Below, piece by piece: positions 24,382 to 36,765 of a stretch of 64,000 nucleotides of DNA. Made by a program: the position numbers and the translations under genes. Where the stretch lies: positions 35,782,389-35,846,388 of the forward strand of contig CANTUZ010000005.1 of NCBI GenBank assembly GCA_947846985.1. Direction: 5' to 3'. Below the pieces are notes generated by a model, which was given only the letters and a program-made list of their open reading frames with translations, was not told where the DNA came from and made no database searches. This DNA comes from Fratercula arctica. Its lineage: Eukaryota > Chordata > Aves > Charadriiformes > Alcidae. Numbering within the stretch: position 1 is the first letter of the stretch; every line of letters begins with the position of its first letter.

Positions 24382-25569
24382 TACAGACTAGAGTCTTCCA
24401 GACATTCAGAAGACTGCCCATTGCTGACCTATATTGAAAGGGAACCATATTGAGCCATGGAGCAAGACCATTTTGTGCTCAATTCTTCTTTTTGGCCTGC
24501 TCTGTTTATCTTGTACCTAGAATGGGGTTATGCCCCCAGAATGCTGATAGGTATTGGTAAGGATGAGTTGTGGTCTGAGCAGTTACTTCTATTATGCATT
24601 AACTATTGTGTTTGAATAGGAAGGAATTTTTATTGACACTGGTACAATGTGTTGGGCTCTAATTATTGTACTGTTGTTAAAGTAGTTATCTTGTCGTCTT
24701 GACTTAGAGTGGAAGAACTGGCAAGGCTTGGCAGGTCCTGTGCCTCCTATTTAATTTTGATTTCTTGCCAATGTCACCAAACCAATCTTTTTATGTGCTC
24801 TGATTAGACTAGAATTGCTTGTATCATTTTTCAGCTCAGTTTGTCAGAAGAACCACGTACGTTCTTGTGATGCTGGTGAGTGTTTCAAAGAACGTCATTA
24901 GTCACTTTGGCTCTGCTTGCAGGAGGCATGGTGACTAAGGGAGGTGGTGTAGCCTTTCTAGGTCAAAGTCAAATCAGGCTGCTGCTGTCATTCTGCAAGT
25001 TTCGCAGCCCTCCCTCTGAAGATCTCCATCTGCAGTTCTGAAATCCTTGTTGCCCTTGCTAACCACAAATAAGCAGAAAGTTTTTGATTCTGTGGTACAG
25101 CTTTCAGATGCGTGCTGTCTTCCTTCCCGCTGCTGAGCTGGGCAGTCTCTTGCACAATTACGTTTTTGAAAAAGAAAAATAGCTCAGGCTGGCTACTGCT
25201 GCTGAATCAGAGATATTACTGTGTGCAAGCAATGGTTAGGTGTTTCTGTTTCCTTCCCTGTGCTTCCCTGCTCTGACGGGTTGTCTGTCCTTCACTGGCA
25301 GCGTCCACGGTAGTCTCTCTCAAGCTCTGCAGTCCATTACTTAAAACCTTCTGACAGCAAGTAAAAATCCATTTTGCTTGCTTGATTCCTTTGTTTTCCC
25401 CTTTCCCTGTCACACTGAGACTTGAAATAACTGTATTATAGCAAAAGGCTTGAGTCAGTGCAGGCTTTGGATCCTGTTTGCTGCTTAGTATGTTTACTCA
25501 AGCTATTGTTGATGTGCAGTATCCTGTGCAAATAGTTGCTGATGGCTTTGAGTCACTCTTTTATTTCTC

Positions 25570-26100
25570 GTCTTGGTTAAACCTGGCTGGGCACTGTGGG
25601 CTGGTGGCTCCCTGTGACCAGGGCACCAGGAGTTGCAGGGGCTCTCCTGCTCTCCTGGGGCTTGTGTCCCGGGCTGGTGGGCAGCCCCAGGGCACTGGGC
25701 ACCTCCCAGGGGACGAGGACAAGCCTGGGCCAGGCTGGGAGATCAGCCCGCTGACATGTGGGGGACAGGATCAGGCCCATTGAGGGAGACTGTCATCAGA
25801 TGGGACTGTAGGGACAGGCTGGGATGTGGGACTGCGGGTGGGCCTGGCTCGGTAGGACCCATGGCCAGGCAGGGCTGTGGGGAGCTGGAGGCTGGCCCTG
25901 CTGCAGCGTGGCTGGGGCAGGAGCTGATGGCCCCATGGGGCTGACATGGGAGGTCCTGGGCCATGGGCAGGGTCGGGGGAGACCTATGGGGTTGGCATGG
26001 GGGGTCCTGGGCCGTGGGCAGGGTAGGGGGAGCCCCATGGGGTTGGCATGGGGGGTCCTGGGCCATGGACAGGGTGGGGGGAGCCTCCAGGAACTGTGAA
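25570..26100. other. GC-rich block inside intron 1
   Basis: About 530 bp of G-rich sequence on the + strand within AT-rich intron, with runs of GGG and GGGG but few CG dinucleotides, so it is not a CpG island. Its right part is a 51-bp minisatellite. Many closely spaced G runs on the + strand could form G-quadruplexes. Overlapping open frames on both strands follow from the composition and the repeat period (a multiple of three), and I do not regard them as genes. Confidence 0.7.
25927..26092. repeat. 51-bp minisatellite, about 3.2 copies
   Basis: GGTCCTGGGCC recurs at 25952, 26003 and 26054, giving an exact 51-bp period; each unit also carries CAGGGT and a copy of CCTATGGGGTTGG or CCCATGGGGTTGG. 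Units differ by a few substitutions. The period of 17 codons explains the long proline-rich open frame on the - strand. Confidence 0.9.
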
Positions 26101-29100
26101 GGGATGGTGCAGCCTTTCCAGGTCTTGACGAAACCTATACGCAAATTTAGCTGTAAAATCAAAATAACTAGTAGAACTGTTTAAAATGCCTATTTAAATA
26201 TGAGGGGGTTTACATGAAGAGAGTCAAAGACTGTAGAAGCACTGGTGATGTCAGATGTGCAAAATGCTGGACTGAGGATATTTTCTAGCACAGAAAGATT
26301 ATGAACATATTGGCAATCTTTTCTGACAATGTAAACCATAGCTTTTAAAAAAATTTGACTAGCTGTGTCTTTGACATGCTTATTGTAAATTTCTTTTCTA
26401 TAAAAATAAGAGGTGCTGTGCAATTTTAATATTTCTACTGGTGTATCCCTGCTGATACTTTCAACGTTCAATTTTCTCTTCTGATCACATTGAATATTAT
26501 GGAAATAACATCTTGTCATTGCTTGTTTGCAGATGTCTTCTTGCAGAATTGTAGTCTACATTTAAACCTTGGCTGAGAAGAGAGAATTACTTCCAATATT
26601 TCCTTCTCCATCTACGTCTTTTCTTCCTCCTTTATACTAAATAAGAATTAGTATGTGAACTTTGTTCATCTAATTGACATGCCAAAGATCATATGGATTA
26701 CAGCAACAAGCCAGAGTTCTTCCAAACTAATTTTACTTTATGTGACATAAGATGACTTGTTTTCTGCTGTTTGTTGTACAGAAATAAATCAAGTTAGTAG
26801 TGCTATACATTTATCTTATTATGGGTGCTATGTAAAGCAAGTGGTTTTGTGAGAGTATTTTCCCTGATAGACTGCAACTGCCTAGTCCATTTGGGAGACG
26901 TTTGCTTGCTCATTTATTTTATTTAAGGTAGACAAAAAGTGGAATAATTCTAATATTGCTTTTCATAGCTCTGAGACTAGATTAATTTCACATATATTGG
27001 GAAGAGTGCCAAAATCGATTCTCTAAACCCAGCAGTTCCCTGGCTATCAGGCAGTGACCAGTTGATGGGCGAGCTGGTGTGCTGAACTTGTTAGGAGATA
27101 ACTGATCTCTAGCTGTTATGTTCTGGGCTTTTGTAGCTTTGTCAGGTAGCTGACAATGCTGTTAACAGACCTGAGTTCAACAGTTGCATGTTGATTGCTT
27201 TACTGCAAAAGTAGAAAATCAAGGATGGTAGTGAGGTGGTGATTGTGGTGTGTTTTGGGGTTTTTTTTTTTGTTTTGTATTTTTCATATCAAAGTAAGCG
27301 TACAGTTTACTAAGGAACTGGTTACATGCATCATACAGTGGTACTAAACTCTTAAATCACGAGCTCCAATTACATCTGTTTCTCAGAATTATTAGTCTTA
27401 TTTTGGGCTACATCTGTAGCTCAGCTAAGTAAAGGCATACATTTGTTGGTTAATTGCCGTAGGGTTTTTCCAGATTGTTAATGTTTCAGCTGCATGGATG
27501 CATGTCTCTTCTTGCATTTGGTGTGAAAGCTGTGAGAAAGATCTTTCTTCTTCAGTATTGAACAATATCTAGGGCATTGAATAAAGACCAGAGATCCTCT
27601 TAAATGCTGGTGAAATGTAATAGGTTTGAGCATAAATAAAGCAATTTGAAGTGAGGATTTTCTGATGGTGTGTTTGGAGATGGTTTCCAGTCCCATGGAT
27701 TTCACTAAGGTATGGCTACTTAGCTTTCATTAATGTTTTGAAGTGCCAGGTTTTCTTCACTGTGATGCAAATTAGATACACCTGAGAGTAGTGTTACAAA
27801 AGAAACCAGATAGGAAGGCGGAAGTATTGTTAGAAAATAATGAGCCATGTGCAAAGGAGGATACAGTGATGATAGAGTGTGGGGGAGGAGAATACAAGTG
27901 TGCATCATGAATAAATTTGTCTCTGTTGAACTGGTTGATAGTGGGGTTCTGTGCATTTTAGGGGTAGACAAAAATTATTTTACAGAGACAGGAGGCAAAC
28001 ATCATGTAGGGGTTACCTCTCTTAAATTAGCATAACTCCACTGATGTTATTCCAGTGTGTAATGACAAAGACTGTTCTAAAAAATTACTAACTAACAAGT
28101 TTTTCTAAATCAAACCAGTCTTTTGAGGTTTGATGTCAAATTGAACAATGCTGGAAGTTAATCCTTTCAATTTCATTATCTGTTAATTAACTGTACTTGG
28201 GTCTTAGTTTAATTTTATGTCACAAGAAATAAATAATACCAGTTTTTGCTGTATAAGACCTATGGAAGTAAACTTTAAAGCCAGAAGTCTGAATATTTAG
28301 AAGTTACACATTTTTACAGATCGTGACTGGGAAATCAAATCTGTATTGCCAAGACAGTGTTTTCTTTTTCCCAAATAAATTGTTTAAGCTTCAGCAGCAT
28401 CCACTGCCATTTCAGTTTTAACATAATAGTATTTATAAAAGGGTAAGGTAGGAGCATGACTATCATGCTTTATCTTCTGCACACAAAGTGAAGCCTGATA
28501 TTTTTATGAGCGAGACATACTGAAGGAATTAATTCATCATAAACAAAACATCTGTCTCCCAGCAGTTTTGTTTTGTTTTTTTTTGCTGGGATGGGAATGA
28601 GTCATGGGTTTGGGAACTGTGCCGGTCTCAGCGCAATAAGATCACCAGAAGACTTAAGGATTTTCACTGTGCTTTCTGAAAAGAAAAAATTATATTGTGA
28701 ACTCAGTAAAACTCTACATTCTTTTTACCCTTGCACATGACCTCTTACTTTTGAGCCTTTATGATACTAGGAGCTCTCTTCCAGGAGAACAGTTTCCTTT
28801 TCTTCACCATTAAACAGATTGAAGAGACTTGGACAAAATTTTCTGAATGCAATGAGAAGGAATGAAGAATATGGCAAGAGTGGTGAGGAGCAGCATGTTG
28901 TTGAGAGTTCAGTTTTGATGTAAATTTATATATGGGTAAATACCATCACTGAGGGAAAAAGTAGTACATAAACGTTTTGAAGAAAATCAGATTTTAAACA
29001 CAAAAAAAGCAGCATTATGGCACTAGTAGATGGAAAACAGTTGTTGAAAATGAAGCTGTTCTATGCTGCACTTGCTTTTTCTGAGGTTTTATTTGTGAAG

Positions 29101-30519
29101 TATTAGGTTTTTATCTAGTTGAGCTATGTTTTATTTACAAGAAGAAAATTAGGTGACTCTTTCAATACTTCAGTCCATCCTTTCTAAATTTCGTAGGAGA
29201 TGTAGTAAGTTTTGAAATACTGGCTAGCAAGGATTGTATAACTGTATTCTCCAGATTTGATGCCGTCATCCATAAGGTGAGAACAGCAACTATTTTGTTG
29301 GCAGAAGTATGCATTTGGGTTAGCATAATCACCTTGCACTTAAGCTTTCCTTTTAGATACTTTTATTAAATCTCTAAATTTGATTTATATGGAAACTGAT
29401 CCCTTAAAAGAATCTAATTTATTTTGTACCTCGGCTGCTGGATCCCACATGCTTCCTGAGGTCTCTTGTCACCACAGTGGTCAGTGGCCCTGTCTCTGGG
29501 TCTCTTGCATATATTCCCACATTCAGATTCTCTATCTGGCAATCTCATTAAACAGTGGGAGCCTGTACTTCAGTTATTAGTCATAGGCCCACCCATGGTC
29601 TTATTTCTTCTTTAGGGTCTGATTTTTCAGTGGGAGTTTTAATTTTCAAAGTTTCTTTTATTTACATTATGTCTTAGAGAGAGCTGCACATAAATTGAGG
29701 AAGGAGGCTTATCATAAAACTCTTAAAGTATGAACAAACCATTTTTGTACTTGGCAGGACCATTAGGGCACAGAAGTCTACCACTGAACTGTTTGCCATA
29801 TCTTTCAGAGTCATCCCCTTGTCTAGCCAGCCCCTGGCACAGCTGTGGTCCAAGCTGGTAAACCCCAAGCCTGGATTTCACAGCACCCTAACCACTGCCC
29901 ATAATACGACCTTTGTGGAGCACCTTCGGTGCTTCTGAGTCAAGGTTTAGTCTCCGCTAGGACTCAGGTTTCTGCAGTAAAAGAAACAAGCAATTCAGCT
30001 CCTGAAGCAATAACTTGGTTTTATATAGACACTGCAGGTTCAAAAACTAAAAAAATTCTTAGACTCCGAAAGTCAAAGTTTGGCATTTTATAAGTTCAGT
30101 TCAATGTTGAAAAGGGAACAGCTCTTCTCCAGGTATCCTTTCAGATATCTGGAACCTAGTTAGGGATGGTGCCGCCTTCTTCTGCAACCCCATTTCATAT
30201 CCATTACCAGAGAAGAATGAAGTGTCTGTCTTTCCTGGCTGGGCTGGGATCTTTTGCAACTGGTGTGCTTTGCTGAAGTCCTTAGGAGGAGCCTTCTCTT
30301 CCTGTCTCTGAGCATGTATGGTTGCACTTGGACAGGAGAACTATACCTCTTCAGGTTGTCTCAGCCTGGGGGTCAGGTAATATGAAAAGAAAAGAAATAT
30401 CTTTCATATTCTTGTACTTGGATGGAAAGCACGCTGAATAGAAAGGACACTGCTGCTTTTACCTGCTCAAAAGAGATTTTTGGGTAGAATCCATTTGAAG
30501 TCAATAGCCTTGAAACAAT

Positions 30520-30553
30520 GGGTTTACTTTTCCACTGGGTTTACTTTTCCACT
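30520..30553 (+). repeat. Perfect 17-bp tandem duplication
   Basis: GGGTTTACTTTTCCACT is present twice head to tail (30520-30536 and 30537-30553) with no differences, which suggests a recent slippage event. Confidence 0.9.
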
Positions 30554-33500
30554 GAAGTTGCTGAGTGAGGACTACCCTCAGTGAAACTCTGCACTTTGCA
30601 GCCACTGTTGCCTGGAAATGGCAAATTACTATTTATGAAACAAAACAGTGTGGTAACAGACTACACTAGTAGTAATAGTAAGTAACAGACTTACTCCCTG
30701 AACTGTCACCAGCATTAGTTGTGTCACCGCTTGCTCACAGAATAAACTCCAAGGATAAGTGCTCATTGCAGGAATTGCAACATACTGTATCTGTGTCTGG
30801 CAGAAGTATAGTTCCCAGTGTGTTTTATAGAAAGTCTTCTCATCTTAAAATGCAATAAACAAGCACAGACCAAAGTGTGTTATGCTTACCCCATGCATAT
30901 CCGTGGCCATGTCTGCAGGGCTGCAGCAAGCAATGCTGATCTTCCTCATCTCCAATGGATAAGTTTTAAAGATCCAGTTTTCTTAACTGGTATTTATACC
31001 ATCCTTTTTTCATTGTTGAGGCTGAGTCTCTATGCCAACAATACGTGCTTGGTACAGCAGCCAACATTAGCATCTAAAGAACCTGAGTCACTAGCGAGGT
31101 GCTGGTAGGGCATGCAGAGGTTCACAGCTGAGAAACAGTGTGAAAGCAACAGGGTAAGCAATGTGAAAGACAGAATACCTACCCTGTATTTCTCCGCCCA
31201 GTCCCTCCTCCCATTTTTGGGAGTCATAGCAGGCTCTTGTGTTTTGTCAGTGGAAGCTATTTCCAGGCACATGAAGGACAAGGTAAGAAAAGCAAAGATG
31301 GTAAACCATGCTTGACCAATCTGCCTTCTGTGATGGAACGACTTCCTCAGTGCATGAGGGGAGAGCTGTGGAGGCTGAACAAAATGAGGAGATACATACA
31401 TCCAGTGCAATTTATTTATTCCTCTTCTGATGTCACCATAGCGCTTTGAGAAGTGAGACTTTGCCCCCCACCTTTTTTTAATAGCTCATACTCAGTTTGT
31501 TTCTTCTTGTAGATTGTGGGTATTCTCTGGTCTCCTGCTAGGAGATGATGATGTTATATGGGTTGAAGAAAGTTTTACCTTTTCATTTGGAATGTGGAGA
31601 ACTTTTCTTTTTTTAATCTCACGTGGCAAAATATTTTGTAACTGTGCCACCTGACAAGAGCTTCTAAATCAAGGGCTTCTTGCACTTGGGGTTATTGTAC
31701 TCCCTTAAGTTTTTACTGGTATTTCAAGGAATGTTCTCTATGTCTCCATTCCCTTCTTCACTGGAAGCTGGAATTGCTCTCTTCTGTAAATTTCATGACT
31801 GTACCCCATACTGTTTTGACAAACGTACATGCCTTTCACCTATATCTTTTATTCCCCGTAACTGTGCGCAAGGTAACTGCTGGTTACTGTCTAGATTGCA
31901 AGTCTGTTAAGGCGGATGTAGTGAGCTTTTTCTTTATTATACACTAAATGCTGCCGAAGTGCTGTTTTTAGTGTAGATGAACCAGGCTCAGAAATGGACC
32001 TTTAATGTTGTTTTCTCAAAGTTTTTGAGTACATTGTTTGTCTTAACAAGTCTTTGTATAAATTCTTCTGAAATTATATGTATTATAAGTTACCTTAAAC
32101 ATGCAAGCATATCCTTAGTGGAAGTTGTGAATGTGTATTGTGAATTTAAGCCACCTGTGTAAGTTCTCAAGCTTCTTTGATAACTCTTGTTAGCCACTAT
32201 GAAATGAGCATGTTTGATGTAAATTGTTATAGTGGTTTAGTCTAATAAATGGGCAAGTATCGCATTCTGAAGCCATGTTTATTTACATACTGACTCCATG
32301 AAATAAAAAGTAAATGATAAAATGAAGTTTGATTTAGATCATTCATATTATTAAATTAACCTTTTAATGTAGCTGATTTTGTAGGTGGGTGGTTTTCAGT
32401 AGTAACAAGTTTAGAGATAATGCTAATGATACCTTCATGAATTTTTTGTTTTGTTTTGTACTGTTTTTCTATGTCCATGGAACATATGAAAGGAAAATCT
32501 TATAGCAAAGAGATCACTTGGTCTAATATAAGATACACATGTAAAGTTTTCTGGGTGCGGGTTGTGATAAGCAGTTAAAAGCAATTAGGTCCAGTCAGTA
32601 ATTAACTTTGCTTAACTAACTGCTTTTTAGACTATTTAAAGGCAAAGTCATTTAGTAGTTTTGAGTTAAGCATGGTGTTAGGTGAGTAGGGGTGATGTGC
32701 TGTGGACTAAAGGAAGAAAAAGATTGAAGCTGTGGAGAGGAGTCTGTAGGTTCATTGTAACATGTTGTGTCATTGCCTTTGAGACATCAGTTTGGGATTC
32801 AAGATTAATCAAGTTTAAGAATGTCATTTTTCAGGCTTGTTTCTAAAGGTATCTGCAGAGGTGAGGGTAAGGTTTCAAGAATGAATTCACACAGTGAACT
32901 GTAGATTATTTCCAAAAGTAGCGCATATCCACACTGGTTGCACTGTGTTGATAATAATGACGTGCAGTGAAAAACTTTAGTATAGCATTAGTGTTCTGAT
33001 GAATCGGCAAAAAAGTGGGAGATAAAGGGTGCTGACCACTTTATTTGGCAGCGTCCCACAGTTAAACTGGCACAAGCTGGTGCTGAAGAGATTCTTTTGG
33101 CCGAGGAAAGGACTAGATTGATTTCTTTGTGAAAGAGTTTTCCTACCTGTAACTGGATATTTCTGTCCTTGAGCAATTGTATGGGCTGCTACTATGGCAT
33201 AGCGGTGGCTTGATTTTGCGCATGTGGAGGATTTTCATGAAGCTGTTTATGATGGAGAAAGAATATTACATTTGAGATACACTGGTGTATATCTACATGG
33301 ATTCCTTTTCTAGGCTGTGCACCACAACCGGGGATGTGTGGCTGGCAGTTGCTTTTTTTCTTACATTGTATTCAGAGGTCTTAGTTAAAAATGCAATCCA
33401 TTTCTTCTTGTTGCTCTTGCAGAAAGTATTTGTGGGATAAAAATCATAACACTGCATGGGATATGTACATGTTCTTTCAGTTGGATGCCATTTTATTGAA

Positions 33501-34624
33501 GGGTGTTGCCATGTAAAATACCTTTTTGTATTTTATTTTTTAGATGGTTTCTGTCAGTAAACAAACGAAGGTTGGAGATGTCATTTTGTTTGTAATAACA
33601 ATGTTTACAGCTCAGCACTAGATGTGGGATGTATTAAGTTGATTTTGGCATAGAATTGTTGCAGAGGATTTGTTGCTGTGGAAGTCAATTATACTTCTGA
33701 ATGATAGGGGTGAGATTGAAATTCTTAGTTCATTTGAAAACATATATTTCTGAATTCAGAGTACTTTCGGTGCTGTAATTATCTTTGTGCAAGCCTATGA
33801 ATATATATTGAGAGGTGATGTTATTTCAGGGTCCATAGCTGCGTCCACTGTTCAGAGACAACATAAATTATTCATAGTCAAGTTGTGAGTGAGATTAAGA
33901 TTGGAAGGATATCTGATACACTGATTGAGCTGGTATCTTCTGGGATCAGTCCAATGAAAGAAGTACATGTATGTTTTGTTGTTTGTTTTTTTTTTTTTTT
34001 GAACAGCCCTCCTACTTTGACACATGAAATGGGTAGATGTCTAAGGGCTATAAATGTAAGTTCTGTGTGCAAGAAGCACAGAATCTCTCCTAAACTTATG
34101 AAATGAATGTTGCAGGGTTTTTGTGTTCTGTCTTCCTGTCCCGTCCCCCTTCTTGAATAGGGTGTTTTTTATACAAGCTTAAGTCCTACTGGTTGTTCCA
34201 CCTTCTCATGCCTCCATGTTGTAGTCTCAGTTCAGGTGTGCAAAACACATGTAATTATTTGAAGTGAAAACATAGTATTCCACTATCTCTCTCTTTTGGG
34301 GAAAATATAAAAGTACGTAATAGAAAGAATTAGAGAAAACATCCTTCTCTGCTTGTCTATCTTGTCTAGTTTGTTTTGTCTGTCTAGGTTTTCCTTTCAT
34401 TGTAGTGTTATACTGTTGATCTCAGAATTTAGTGTAGAACTATAAAATGTTACTATGTGTTTTAAAGATATCCCATACATTGATTAATACCACACTGATG
34501 TGTAAGAGATTTTAATCTAAAACTTACTGGTTTGTCCAGATTCATAAACCTGATGAAAGCTTTCACATCCTCAAGAAGTCACTACTTGGTTCCTGAAAGG
34601 AGAGCAGAGGGAGGAAGTGGTATC

Positions 34625-34649
34625 TTTTTTTTTTTTTTTTTTTTTTTTT
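34625..34649 (+). repeat. Poly(T) run, 25 T
   Basis: The longest homopolymer in the window. It is followed by ATTTTAAAAG and is not attached to a recognisable transposon. The length in the assembly may be unreliable. Confidence 0.85.
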
Positions 34650-35029
34650 ATTTTAAAAGAAGAATATCTCGTTCTCAACAGGCTATCACTTTCTCCCCAC
34701 CACCTCCATGTTTTATGGAAATTTTCTACTTGTTAAAATAAAATGCTTCTACCACTGATCACTGATTGCAAATTACTATGGAGAGTAACTTACTCACGGG
34801 AGAGGAAAAAGCCAGTAAATTCCCTTCTAGCTTTTCTCAGATTTCTGTGAGACTAAGCAATGAGCCATTCATTAAAAAAATAAATTAAAAAAAAAATAAT
34901 GAAAGTCTTCAAACATACAAGGTGTTTGCAGTGTTGATTTTGCTGTTTGTAGGGTTTTTTTTCCCTCATGAATTCTGTCAGGAGTGCAGAGGTGAGCAAT
35001 CAAACATTGTGGGGGGATAAATGCCATAC

Positions 35030-35087
35030 ATGAAACAAAACATTGAACAAAACATAGATGAAACAAAACATTTGAACAAAACATTGG
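35030..35087 (+). repeat. Tandem ACAAAACATT-type repeat
   Basis: ACAAAACAT recurs four times in about 55 bp in an alternating pattern (GAAACAAAACATTGAACAAA units), as a duplicated dimer. It is a low-complexity minisatellite and accounts for the repetitive peptides in the open frames over it. Confidence 0.8.
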
Positions 35088-35647
35088 AGCAGACCAGTTT
35101 TTTTGTAATTTCTTCAGTTTGCATCACTCTTTGCAGTTTTGCAAATTTTGTTGCGTTCACCCATTTTGAAATAGGTGTTGTTGGAGGATTCCTGGGGAGA
35201 GATGTCAGAAATATGTTCAGCTTGTGTTATTTGTGAGAAAGAAAACTGTATTTAGTTAACTGCTAGAAAATATCAGGACTCTGCCAACAGATGGTTTACT
35301 ACTTTTACACAGTTCTTGTTTTCCCTCAAGTAAAATGTTGGCATAATACTTTACAGAGGTGTCTCTGCCCTTAGAGAGTTTCTGATATCCCCAGAACCTG
35401 ATATATTGCATTCTTAAAAGAATTACACATTTTGCTAGTAAGTGATTTTGCTTGTGCGTTTGGAGTAATGGGAAAAAATATTTATACTTACCAGAGAAAG
35501 TTGATCCCCCTTTGATGGATGAAATAGAATGCTTTAATGCCTTGATGTTATGTCTTATACCATTGTATTACTCTGCTTTTGTACTCTTCCTCAGCATTAA
35601 AGTAATATAAAGGAATATAATGGTAGTTTACTTCCCTTTTTTTTCAG

Positions 35648-35746
35648 ATGTGGGTGTTGCAGGTTGCAGTTCAGAAAACTGAAAATCTTCAGCCTGAGAG
35701 ACCTGACTGTTCCCTCCTCTTTTGGAACATTCCATTTAATAGATGA
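35648..35746 (+). other. Possible cryptic exon with a 32-codon frame
   Basis: CTTCCCTTTTTTTTCAG is a strong acceptor ending at 35647. The next base starts an ATG frame of 32 codons, beginning MWVLQVAVQKTENLQPERPD and stopping at 35744-35746. No strong donor lies within or just after it. The frame is unrecognised. With the many pyrimidine tracts in this intron, a coincidence is quite possible. Confidence 0.15.
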
Positions 35747-36596
35747 CTGTAATGTGCAGAAATTTGCGGTTTGTGCCAGTTATGTGAGGAGGAATGGAAA
35801 TGGAACTGTGAGGATGTGGAAAACATGATTTAAAAGCATACTGAGGTACACTAGTTGGAGTAAGCCAGTTGCAAGAGTACTATGTGCTAGCTGTTAGCTA
35901 AATCATTGTGGGTTTTTTTTCTTTAAAACACCTTCAACTAACAGTGTAGTAATATCCCACCTCTCTGGCAACGTATACGCTGGATAATGAATCCATTTAA
36001 CAGCTGTTCTTTCAGTGATCAGTACTTAGTACTTGCTGAGTTTGTCTTTATTGAGCATCTGTGACTGTTCATGCTAATAAGGCAAGATCAGGTTCCTGTG
36101 AGATATCTTGCCAGAGTAGCTGCTGTGACTTAGTGCATTCTGATTATGTAGGATATACTGCAGTAGTAGCATTGTATAATATTTTTGTATATTCCTATAT
36201 GCAGCAGGTTCTGATCTAGTACAGAAATCACACTGCATGCTAACAGAGCCTAACTTCCAACCTGCCTTTTTGCTATGCCTCTCTTTAGCCCAACTAATAA
36301 AGGAGTCAGCACACTGAGAAATTTGCTCTTATCTTAAGACACATTTGTTCTTATCAAGGAGAAGCCTCATGTGAACTCCTCTGTTTTACAACTTCTTGTT
36401 CAGTTTTGTTCTTTGTTGGAAGTTTTGATTTTAAAAAGAAATTGTCTAGATTGGCTCTGCCATGTCTTCAGTCAGCCGATTTCACTATTTCATGAAAGCT
36501 CCTGACGTTTCCGGTTGTGTCTTTAAACTGCAGTTTCATGATCCTTGTAAACTAATACTGCTGCTGCCTACGGCAGCCCTAATCTTACCCCTGCTC

Positions 36597-36765
36597 TTCC
36601 ACGTGCTGACACACAGCTGTGTAGTGAACTGAGTCAGGGAACTGATCTGAGTAAAAACAAAACTAATCACTGTATTTTTCCTTTTAAACTGGATTAAACC
36701 TGGATTAGTTCTCTTGTCTAGTTCACTGCACTACCACATAAGCACTCGTGCTGTCATAAGGAAGA
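36597..36765. repeat. Foldback (long imperfect inverted repeat), possible MITE remnant
   Basis: Nested complementary pairs share one centre: AGTGAACT (36623-36630) with AGTTCACT (36720-36727), and AACTAATC (36661-36668) with GATTAGTT (36703-36710). Outside these, TGTGTAGTG on the left matches the reverse complement of CACTACCACA on the right, and TTCC matches GGAA at the ends. About 170 bp with terminal symmetry and no coding capacity is the shape of a decayed non-autonomous DNA transposon. The core TTAAACTGGATTAAACC resembles the element near 9172. Family unknown. Confidence 0.35.

Larger units (their letters stand above)
14514..25569 (+). other. STXBP6 intron 1, second part
   Basis: AT-rich intronic sequence. 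Poly(T) runs occur at 16471-16486, 17269-17280, 17317-17332, 21011-21021, 21911-21923 and 23434-23454. An AT repeat lies at 15774-15820, an inverted repeat at 18505-18540, a 16-bp palindrome at 20789-20804 and an 18-bp-period duplication at 24348-24381. A small open frame behind a good acceptor is at 19025-19110. No other gene is supported. Confidence 0.65.
26101..35647 (+). other. STXBP6 intron 1, third part
   Basis: AT-rich intronic DNA. It includes poly(T) runs at 27261-27271, 33986-34000 and 34625-34649, a 17-bp tandem duplication at 30520-30553 and an ACAAAACATT repeat at 35030-35087. The stretch 29400-31420 is somewhat less AT-rich with open frames on both strands (for example 126 codons on - at 31030-31410), but I find no family resemblance and no consistent splice structure. 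Confidence 0.6.

Noticed and set aside
25577..26184. Proline- or glycine-rich frames up to 139 codons
   Set aside because: Explained by the 51-bp minisatellite, whose period is divisible by three, and by the G-rich composition.
31238..31280. Strong donor CAAG|GTAAGA with upstream CAG sites
   Set aside because: No convincing exon start or coding frame.
31030..31410. 126-codon frame on the - strand
   Set aside because: Length is within chance for 64 kb of sequence; no domain or splice support, and the + strand is also open here.
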